Both the position numbers and the translations under genes were made by a program. The notes below the pieces were generated by a model. The model was not told where the DNA came from. It did not search any database and worked only from the letters and a program-made list of their open reading frames with translations. Shown in pieces: positions 54,222 through 64,000 of a DNA stretch of 64,000 nucleotides (the stretch's first letter is position 1; every line of letters begins with the position of its first letter). Origin of the DNA: Trichoplax adhaerens (taxonomy: Eukaryota > Placozoa > Uniplacotomia > Trichoplacea > Trichoplacidae); the NCBI RefSeq assembly GCF_000150275.1, contig NW_002060947.1, positions 6,088,286-6,152,285 on the forward strand. Direction: 5' to 3'.

Positions 54222-57200
54222 ATGTCCAAGACAGAAGAAGATAGGACACCATCTGAGGTAAGGAAAGCCTCTTGATGATAGGATTACAGTATGTAGAAGA
54301 GGAAGGTTGATGGTTGACGATGGAGTCATCATCACAGACTACAGTAATCGATCGTACGAAGATAGATTAGTCAGTCTATTGTATTGAATAGTATTCCATT
54401 AGTCCACGCCTGCTGGAGGATCGATGGATTCGATTGGCTTGATTTTGCAATTTTGTAGATAACATTTCAATCCATATCCTAATAGATTAATCAACAACTT
54501 GCTGAAGAATTCAATCAAAAAATGGACGTTTCCACCACTAACGTACCGACTAAAATGCCGAAAGGTAAAGATAACGTGACAATGTTGCATCATGGTTCAC
54601 AACATAACTGATCAATCCATACGTTGATTTATCTTCTGTTGATTAAATGCGATCATCATCATGTTGGCCAGCATCATCAACTAGTTTCATTGCCAATGAA
54701 CGAATACAATCTATCCCTTAACAATAGATCATTTAAAATAACCAATTTAGATTCAGCTAGCACAACTGCCGTTCAAATCGATACTTTGAAGTGGATAACA
54801 ACCACTGAGGATAATATGATGCATACTGTATCATCCTTCATCATCATGTTCGACGGTAGTACTTTCATATCGTTTTACTCGTATTCGCGATGAAATCAGA
54901 GAACGGTAGAGGAGTGAAGGATGGATACCTTAAGCTTCAATAAATGGACTACCCAAAATATCGAAAATGGAGTAGCAAGAGTCGACTCGTAAAACTCAAC
55001 CTTGATAACCACTGGTCTTCCAATTCACGACCACACAAGTACAGTAGTATCATGATATTAGCTAATATTTTCCAACAATCTTAATAAAGCCATCAATGAT
55101 AAGAAGTATACCCTACACTCCAATGATCGATATGTAATAGAGATAGAATCCATTACCTTAACGAAATGGTAAAGGTTAAATCGACATTGAACTTAGCCAT
55201 TCATTGAAAACAATACTTTATATAACATCACAACTGTCCGTTGACAGTAGTTACGTGTATGACATAGTTTACTGTGACAGAAAGACATCATGATTTTATA
55301 AAATCATCAAGAGTATTTTATTCGCAGCAAAGTATCACTCCCTTGATTAGGCTGATTCTCAAGTTATTGTACACTCCGCTAACGTCATAGTTCATTTTTG
55401 GCTCAATTGTATCGTCATATTGTTGCTGCGTTACTTTGATATTCGATAATGAATAAAGGTGATTGCTTACAATTCGAGAATTACTTTCGGACTACCAGCA
55501 GGCAGCATCCGTCCACAATGTATAAACTATTAATTTACTACCAACCAAATCAATGCCCCTACTACGTTGCTGGTAGCAACCCTATCGTAGTAATAGCTTA
55601 CCAAGAGTGAATCAAACGATAGTACAGCAGCAGTTCTATACGTTAATACATTTCAGATAATTTCCATCACGGACGAAAGTCACTGATCCGGCGTGGCATG
55701 AAGATTTGACGTTCTTTCATTTTAGCCTTCAATACACATTATACGATCATAAATGATCCATATCTCCTACACAACTTATTAGATCGTATTATTAGAGTAC
55801 AGGTGACATAGCACTACACAACAAGCTGATTTGTTTAGACTAGTATAATATATTGCATTGCCCGATCCTAATAAAGTGCATCAAAACAGCATTTCATCGT
55901 TATCCATCTCACTGAAATATAAGTCAGTTTTGATAGATTGTGCATAGGACATATTTGTTTTTACGTGGTACGTGATTGTAGTGACTATTGACTACCGTAA
56001 ACGATTCTGTTCGAGAATACAGATTGCACGATATTTGATTAATAGTTTTCGTCAGCTCAACTGATACGAGCTTATATTGTTAGGACTGAAGGAAGATGTT
56101 AAAGCTGTTTCTTTATTACTACATTATATTAATCTAGTTTTGTTTTATATAATTATTATCCATATCTTTTTGCTAGATCCTCTTATGAAACCGCTGTTAA
56201 AGGCCTTCGATGAAGCTGCTACACCGGAAGAAAAACTAGCAATAGCATGTTCTCATTATCTGCAGACGGTATGTGGGTGGATAATAATATGTTGTAATCT
56301 TGCATAATAACTATTCTAGATGATAATTTACAACTTAGTACAGGTTACAATTGATTCTTGTCCTTATCATTGACTTGATAAAAATTATGTTTGATATACT
56401 TGGTCAATCATAGTATTAACTTCTGCCCTTGAATTCAATCGTTGAAAGGTGGATCCAGTACTGTCAATACGTAAAGCGCTAAAAACTAGAAGCGCAACAT
56501 CTGCTAGTGCGTTAGTACTGCATCACTTTATTAACTTAAGACTAAACAATCCACACATACCGCTTCATAACATACGTATACTGTAGTAGAAGTTTTTAAT
56601 TGTTAAGAATTCCTTTAGTTAGACCGAGTGAATCCTTATCCTTAATTTGTAGGATTCTGGAAAAGTATAGCATACTGATAATTAATAGTCAATACGTATC
56701 CACTAGCGATTACATACTTGAAAAAATGAGCGGTAGTACAGTAGTAAACAGCCAAGATCTGAGCCAGTGGAAATGATAATTTACGCGACTACTTTATAAT
56801 GTTATCGGTACCATGTACTCAACTTACAATAGTATAACGATATTAATTAGACTAACTTTTATGAAAGGGTAATTATTTCAACGATCGAAATCGATCATAT
56901 GACATGTTTTTGTAAATGCAATCACTGAATGAAACCAATATATCTACCAACTTAACTAATGGAGCGATAGTTACTAATGTTGATGCTCGTTAAATAATAC
57001 AGAGTAAAGCCTTGAAGAAACAGGAGAAATCCGTCAAGGCTAATACCGTAAATCAACAACGAGTAAGTGAATTGTTATTGTAGAGCAATGAATGGAATAA
57101 AGATTATTCGTATAACCAATAAATGATACTATTTTTAACTTATTTTAATTTATTATTTGTTCTTAAGAATTAACTGTTAAACATTAACACTTATTCAAGC

Positions 57201-60200
57201 ATAAAAATCAAATTACTATATTGTCTAGAATCATACCGTAGCGCTTACTCTTCAAGAAAATTATTGCAATACATTTCTTACAAATTTATACCAATTCCTA
57301 AAATGTCATTATGACGGCCTCGTTATATCTATCCTCTATTAAACTTAGCTATTTCAGTGAAAATTTACGGCTACTTTTTTTAACAGTTGTTATCAAAGCT
57401 ACAAATGATGTTAGTATTCGGTGATTTCAATAACTCTTTGCCGTCCGATACATATAGCATCATTTCGTTTATAGACTTTAAAAATTGGAATTTCTATCGC
57501 TGATGATACTGCGTGCTCTTTGTTTAGCTATATTACTCATATACGTTACAATACACTACCTTTTATATAGTAATATAGTAGCAAGACAATTGCTACATAT
57601 GTACACATTTTTGAATTGCATGACATCTGTGAATTGCTTTATACTAAAAGCGCCAAGCGAACAAATTAGGTCTTTCGTTTACACCTAGTGCATTACTTGT
57701 ACTAAATATGATAATAAAAAAGAAAGTAACGTCCTTTGCTTCCTATGTAAGCTCACTAAGGAAAAGCAATCTCTGCAAACTCAACTGGAAAAAGCAAATT
57801 CGGCTAAAGTAAAGCTGGAAAATTTATGCCGAGAACTACAGCGTCACAATAAAGCAATAAAGGTAAGCAAAATAATACACTCGTACTAGGTTTTAATTCC
57901 TCAAGTATAGTATAAAAATCCAGTTTGCTATGACTTTCCTGAGAAGCAATTTTTCCTTTTACTGCGTTAGTTCGTAGTGAATATTTGTTCTTATACGGTA
58001 TGGATAAATAAATGTGTTGCCATACAGCTATTATTGACTACAAATCTGTCTAGGCTAAGCGGTAATATTCTACATGGGCCATTTATAGGAGCATATTTAG
58101 TGATTTATACGTTATAAAACTTTTATATATTGCTTTCATAGGAAGAGTATATGAATCGTATCAAAGAAGAAGAATCGAAACGTCAAGCAATAGCTACAAA
58201 ATTTCAGGTATTGTACACTATGTAAATGGTGCTAGAATAATACGTGCTACATTCTATCACATCAATGATAAAAGTTTGAGCAAAGTATTTATTACAAGCA
58301 TATTCTAACACCTTCAGCAAGTTCCTAGTAAACTATAATAGTAGCTTATAGCTTGATAATGCATATTTTTGACGCCAGAATCAGCTCTGCTGAAATAACA
58401 TCAATAAAGTTGCAACCGTGTTAATGTTATTCTTTGAAAATGAAAATATATCGTCTAAGTAATTATAATGCTATACAGTGATGAGCTAACAACGTACTAC
58501 TATGCAGTTACTGTATAAGCACATTTAACCGTGCAGTTAATGTAGGAATTTATGCAATTCAATTAATATTGATAAGATATGAATTATAATATTAACTGAC
58601 TACCTGAATTATTTATGTTAAAGTACCCGAGTATAACTACTAAAGCAGTTAAACAACGTGGTAAAGCTTATACATGAAGGAAAATTTCAACAAATTTTTT
58701 AATATTCCACGTTTTAGTCTACAATTGACGACATAACAAATCAAATTCAGGAACAAAGCGAAAAAAATGTTGCTTTACAGGACCAAAATGCAGAGTAAGT
58801 AGACGTATTCAAAAAAATGCCAAAAAGTTCACATTTGCATTGAAATTAATGCATTTTTATCAAAGTATATTACTATGCGTATCACTCATTAACTGAAGCA
58901 ATTTATCAAAGATTGTGTAATAATAAGATTCGAGTTTCTACTTAGTGAAATTGATCAGTAGTAAATCGGCATATCGAATCACTAACTCTCTTTAAAAAAA
59001 AAACTACAAGCCATATACCGAATTGTCATTCTACTTTACTCCACTGTCTTCTAGATTAAGTAAGAAGTTAAAAGGATTGCTGGAGCAGTACGACGTAAGA
59101 GAAGAGGTAAATATGCTCTCAGAGTTAGAATAGAATTCTAATAATTTTCTCCAGTTTATTCATATCTTGAGAAAGTACTAAAAATTAATGTTGTATAATT
59201 AGCACGTGGAAAAATTATTTAAACAAAAACAACTTGAAGTTCAGCTCTATGAAGCTAAATTCAACCAAATTAATAAAATATTAACCGAAGAAAGAGCACG
59301 TTACGATAAAGCTAAAGAACTTGTAAGATTTTACATATTTAGAATCACAATTTGTATATTACGGCTAATAGATAGTACCAAAACTCTGATGACTTAGTAC
59401 AATGTAATGAAACTACATCAAGATATTAGCGTAAAAATAGTAAAATGGACTTTCCTCTATTTAAAACTCTTAGTTTATAGCTGAAAATAACGAACAAAAG
59501 AAAAAATGCGAATTATTAACTAAAAATGAAGCTGAGTTGAAGAAGCAGGTAGTACCCACAATAGAGTTATTACGTCGTTTCTGATTTATAAAATTAAGTA
59601 AATTAACATAAGGTATTATTTTTGTCAGCTTTTAGCGTACACCGATAAATTTCAAGACTTTCAAAAAACCATTGATAAAAGTAATGATATTTTCAATACC
59701 TTCAAGAAAGAAACGGAAAATGTAAGAAATGCAGTTCTGGCAAATATGTTTGATATACATGTGTTAATATCGTACAAAATGTTCAATTTCAATGGTATAA
59801 AATATCATAGGCTTCAAAAAGTATTAAAAGATTAGAAAAGGAGGTTATTGTATGGAAGACTAAATGGGAGAACACAAATCGTGCATTTTTAGAAATGACC
59901 GGGGAGGTTTGCGCTAGACTAAAAATATTTCTATATTTTTCTACCGATAAAGTAATGTGCTACGTTGCTAACGTTAATTTATTGCTATACTGAACTGTAT
60001 TGATAGAAATTAAAACAAGAAAAGGAACATGAAAATTTCAAAGCTAAATTTGATCGTTTAAAAAGCTTATGCCATGCTCTTCAAGAGGAAAGAAACCAAC
60101 TTCGACAAAAAGTAGCTGATTTTACCAAGGTCCGTACTCATGTCGCAAGACACGATTAAATTTAATGATCATTCTATTTTACATGATTAGCTGATCAGTT

Positions 60201-60466
60201 ACTTTATTTCTATACCCATATTTAAACAGAAAAAGGAAGTTAACACAAAATCTTTGGAAAAAGACAACAACGAAAGCGCCGAAATTGATGACGTCAACGA
60301 CAAAAATGAAAAACCAAGCCATGATGAAGTGCCAGATCTAGATAATGTAAACAGTAATGCTAGTACAACTGATAAAATAGATAATGAAGAAGTAAACGAT
60401 TGTGCTGCTACATTAACAGATCAAGCCAATGATGACCTTGTGGCATCATCCAATAAAAATTCTTAA
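54222..60466 (+). CDS. TXLN: Taxilin family protein (coiled coil)
   Basis: Taxilins are long coiled-coil proteins that bind syntaxins and nascent-chain complexes in membrane traffic. Twelve phase-consistent exons are read from 56177: 56177-56268, 57003-57062, 57752-57862, 58142-58207, 58718-58794, 59055-59106, 59203-59322, 59474-59548, 59629-59721, 59811-59906, 60007-60129 and 60230-60466. Family blocks include EAATPEEKLAIACSHYLQT, KVKLENLCRELQRHNKAIK, LSKKLKGLLEQYDVREEHVE, LAYTDKFQDFQKTIDKSNDI, RLEKEVIVWKTKWENTNRAF and KSLCHALQEERNQLRQKV, nearly matching human LEKLCRALQTERNDLNKRV. The tail (~75 residues) is Asp/Asn/Glu-rich and not conserved. The proposed first exon 54222-54257 (MSKTEEDRTPSE with a GTAAGG donor) is in phase 0, whereas the exon at 56177 needs phase 1. 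At least one exon in between is therefore missing, or the first exon is wrong. I do not assign alpha, beta or gamma type. Confidence 0.93.
54258..56176. other. Presumed taxilin intron 1 with an unplaced exon
   Basis: About 1.9 kb without a recognisable coding block. The frame 56077-56307 runs through the acceptor of the 56177 exon and contains a possible GLKEDVKAV segment, but no donor with the required phase follows it. The frame 54624-54893 is unsupported. Confidence 0.4.
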
Positions 60467-60980
60467 TTAATTACTTAATGTAACATTAAAATTATCATGG
60501 AATTGCCAATACATTGTGCAGTACTGTAGATAGAGTGTAAATTTCGACATAACATGCCTGATCTCTTAGTTAGTGACAGCGTAAGTAAAAATAATTATGT
60601 AAAGTATATTATAGTCAAGGTAAGTTGCAAGCTTAGCAACAGCTGGCTATTGCTAAGCATTAGCTGCATGAAGTACAAGCGATAAATTATTAATTATAAA
60701 GACGTCTCTTCCGTATCTCGTGTTACCAGTTGGTAACTTTTTTACGTTCGATTGGCATAATGCCACTGAATGCATTTTATGTTAATGAAGAGGTAATTTT
60801 ATAATGGATAGCCATTCGCAAATTAATAAAATAACATCTTTTTAACCGTTTTATAAAAAATTTATTGAAGAGCAACAATACTATTTTTACAATTGATCAA
60901 GTCAGTACGTACAAATAGAACACTACGTTACTTCGTTTAAAAGAATGGCTTTGCTGATTTTTAATAAGTTAGGAGAGTGA
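60467..60980. other. Convergent taxilin/PSMG1 3' region
   Basis: 0.5 kb of AT-rich sequence between two stop codons, with no gene or repeat seen. Confidence 0.5.
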
Positions 60981-63641
60981 TTACATATATATATTGTTTG
61001 CTGACAGCCTTAGACTTATTGCTTTCTTGTAGATGTCACGAAGTTCTTCCCATGATACCTAAATAAATACAACCAACTCAATTAAGACGTAATCATATGC
61101 TACACGTAGACGAGTATTATCAACATTAGTAGCTTCGCATGTGCATTTAAATAATAGCTATACACATTATAATACTTTGTAAAATAATGTAAAAATGATC
61201 ATTGACAAAATTGACTATTCCTAACTAGCGTCTTTGTCATTACGTTGTGATTCAACTTACATTGGTACTTTGCTGTAGCACAGACTTAGTTAAACAACTC
61301 CACAAGAGCTTCAAAGTTTGCATATCAACTGTGGATGATTCCGTATAGCAAATATACAAAACTGCAGCTTTCGCACTGATTTGGCATTCAGTTAGAACTG
61401 TTTCGAAATGGAAAGGCATGCGTTATGATTATATTGCTGTAGTAGAAGGAACATTTTATCCATATATAAATGCAATTACTTGAATCGCTTTCAATACAAC
61501 AACCATGAATAGCATTGATATTGTAGTGAAATGATACGTTATCATTAACATCTACTATAACCTAGCTTGGTTTGATTGCCTACGAATAAAGCATGTCTAG
61601 TTACAACTAGTCTATATGTCAATGAAAAGTTACCAGCAGCAGGAGCATCGCTAATTATATTGGGCTGTTCTAATGTTGTAATGTCGTCATTCTCCGTCCA
61701 AAAGGCGCTTTTTAATGTCCTTAAGAAAGGCAAAACAGTTGGTAGCATACTTTGATAGTTACATTGATGTAGCGATGTCATGAGAACCACTTTATCAGCA
61801 TCAAACGTCTGCATTAACTATAGAAAGATAGATAGTAGAGAAAGATGAATCAAATTGAAAAGTTGACCAGCGTTCTAGACTGCTAAATGGAATAGTGATG
61901 TGATTGACAGTCACTGAAGTAAAAATAATATTAACAAGGCTATGCCATACACTTTGTGCCCATTGAAAAGAATCTTGAGGTTTGTTGGAGCAAAAACATA
62001 TTAATATAGAGTTTTCATTGTCGATACCAATTACTGGATATCGATGACGTTGGCTAGTTTGACCATCCAAGGCGAAGTAGCCAATATTGTTCACTGTTCT
62101 ATTGCTTAGATAGCCTTGTAAAAGAATGGTTGAAGCTAGAGCGAATAAAATTCAGAAAATTAGAACGTATGTATTTGTTCATAGTAGATAGATAGTTCAT
62201 AGAACAATTATACTCATAGTATACCCGTATGGAATTGACTGTGCAAGCATTTATGCAGGTTCAGCTTAAGTTTAATAATGCAATTACTTCAACATGAACT
62301 ATGGCGAGTTCACAAATTGTTGTTCTAAAAAGACACGTCCTATGATTACAAACCTTAGCTAGTGAACTTACATACTAACTAGTCAAGGTCGATGGTAGTA
62401 GTTTTAAATCTTGCTATTTCTATTTTATTCCATGTACTGTATCATGTCTATGTCCAGTATATTACATAGTCATAAATATTGCGATTTCTAAAATGCAAGT
62501 CTGTACAATAAAGCATGCGATTCTTTTATGAGTATTATTATATGTAATTAAGCTCCTGTTTTATTACAGTAAACTTCGAGACCACTTTAGACAGTATGAA
62601 CAACCCAATATTGGTAGAATGTACAGTAATGTGCGAGTCGATTTCTTCTCTAATTCTTTCCCTTCTTTCTCTAATCTGGCATGATTTGGTATTTTGAAAG
62701 ATTAGTATAACGAGTAATCTACCGTCTCGTTTCTAGCAACTGTGCCTATGCCTACATATGGACGAAGGTATTCAAAAGTAAAGTAGATCATGATATGCAC
62801 TCTTATTTACAATTTAAAAAATAGTCAATTCAATCTAAATCTATTTACAACTATATTAAGCCAGAGTGTTACAGACTAGTCGATTAATGTTTTACTATAC
62901 TCGTCGATATGTAGTAAGATCAGTCAATGCTTATTGAATGTTCTCATCCTTAAAATACACGCGTACTATGCGTATGATTAAGGATTCGAAAATAATTATA
63001 TCATAGAACGTGACTGGGATTTCTTGCTCTAGTTTACATCATCACATCAATCCGTTCTTCTACCAAGGATTTTTTACATCATTCTCTCCAATGACACGAT
63101 AGACACTTGTATCAATGTTACGATGTAACCTAGCAGCAAGATTTATTTTGGAGGCAGCACTCCAGCAACGATATAAACATTGCAAGGCAAAATGACGAAA
63201 TGATGGAAAACATCTCCCTTGTCACAACCATGTCCATTGACACAGCGTCGAAACAGTTACCCATACCATGAAATAGGGGGGGTAGATTAAAAGAGTTTCT
63301 TCAGATAGATCGATTTAATCCAAGTAGAAACATTGACGATGAAAGCAGATCCATTTAATGATTCTCTGTAATCAATATTATGTCCTCTCCTTATTGGTCT
63401 ATGTCGAGTGTCCATCATGATTATTCAGCAAAAATCCATCTTGTATAGCCGTGTTGGACAACATCAACACCAACTTACCTGGATCGAAAGTGATGATTAT
63501 CTCTTTACAGTTCCATTTGGATGCTAGCTTTTCACCTTCATCCTGATCTGCTAAATGAAAGGTATATTTAGCATGTTGCAAGGCAGTTTCATCATCCTCC
63601 AAGTCGTCGAATGGACTACGAGCAAAGTAGTTAACAGCCAT
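60981..63641 (-). CDS. PSMG1: Proteasome assembly chaperone 1, five exons
   Basis: PSMG1 (PAC1) forms a heterodimer with PSMG2 that guides assembly of the 20S proteasome alpha ring. Exons: 63479-63641, 61936-62114, 61634-61817, 61261-61397 and 60981-61058. All junctions agree in phase and total 246 codons plus stop (human 288). Matches in order: KWNCKEIIITF (human KYPCSKFIIAI), ILICFCSNKPQDSFQWAQSV (human VFLCQCSCYVAEDQQYQWLEKV), PFLRTLKSAFW (human PFLRALKTQNF), LEQPNIISDAPAAVL (human LEQPNIVHDLPAAVL), AAVLYICYTESSTVDMQTLK (human AILYLCYTDVMKLDLITVE) and a C-terminus ending SANNIYM (human QSNIYT). The exon 2 donor is GTTAAT, weaker than the rest. An upstream in-frame ATG at 63776 adds a non-conserved leader; 63641 is preferred. 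The long acidic N-terminus of human PSMG1 is shortened. Confidence 0.92.
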
Positions 63642-64000
63642 AGCGCTTTTCTCGATTGCAATGACGTAGTGGTTTTTGCAGTCCACTCTAGTCTGCAGTA
63701 CAGTACACAGCGTCCTGTCGGCTACCCTATAGTATAGACTGTAAGCCCATGACCCTGACGAAGTAGTCAACAACATCGACTCGATATTGCTGAAACATGG
63801 CGAAAAATTCCACTAGTTAGTATAAAACTATTTCAATCGTATTAAGTTGATTGCGCTAATATTCTCAGTACTGCTTATAAAGGATGGAAATGAACCCAGT
63901 CGAATGTATACTAAACAAACAGCTGTACAGCAGGCAATATCCAATTTCCAAATACTTGATATGGCCTTTCTACTCATTAAAATTATGCCCAGCCATCATT
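63642..64000. other. PSMG1 upstream region
   Basis: Presumed promoter of PSMG1, with a small GTAC tract near 63697. No further gene recognised before the window end. Confidence 0.45.

Noticed and set aside
54624-54893. 89-codon plus-strand ORF within presumed taxilin intron 1
   Set aside because: No similarity to taxilin N-termini and no usable splice sites around it.

Overview
This window is nuclear DNA from an animal. It is strongly AT-rich, and nearly all genes are split by short introns (mostly 60-600 bp) with GT/AG borders. The gene set is animal: CLIC, PPIL6, histone H3, MSH2, FANCF, ZMPSTE24, ZC4H2, HEXD, ARMC2, CSTF2, a taxilin and PSMG1. Small genes, short introns, about 5 kb per gene and close similarity to vertebrate proteins suggest an early-branching animal. 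A placozoan (Trichoplax-like) is my best guess; it is an inference from composition and architecture, not proven. I read most exon borders by hand. For CLIC, PPIL6 exon 1, FANCF, ZMPSTE24, ZC4H2, CSTF2, PSMG1 and the taxilin exons from 56177 onward, the splice phases agree.

Layout. 1-5 kb: no secure gene; a possible signal-peptide exon, GTAC-palindrome tracts and two tandem-repeat families. 5.0-6.0 kb: CLIC (-). 8.2-10.6 kb: PPIL6 (-), divergent from an intronless histone H3 (10852, +) with TATA box, CCAAT boxes and a 3' stem-loop. 14.7-20.7 kb: MSH2 (-), head to head with FANCF (21.6-23.8 kb, +). 24.3-25.9 kb: a degenerate repeat array. 26.3-30.0 kb: ZMPSTE24 (+), converging on ZC4H2 (30.8-33.1 kb, -). 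33.8-37.6 kb: three satellite-like arrays. 38.9-40.7 kb: intronless HEXD (+). 42.2-48.2 kb: ARMC2 (-), divergent from CSTF2 (48.9-51.8 kb, +). 53.1-53.9 kb: a 120-bp tandem repeat and GTAC tracts. 54.2-60.5 kb: taxilin (+), converging on PSMG1 (61.0-63.6 kb, -).

The genes do not form one pathway. Two are DNA-repair genes arranged head to head (MSH2 and FANCF), one is ciliary (ARMC2), and PPIL6 is often linked to ciliated cells. The rest are housekeeping: mRNA 3'-end formation, CAAX processing, proteasome assembly, vesicle traffic. The most notable observation is a full-length FANCF homologue in eight exons; the vertebrate gene is intronless. No mobile element with a coding capsid or transposase, no CRISPR and no RNA gene was recognised.
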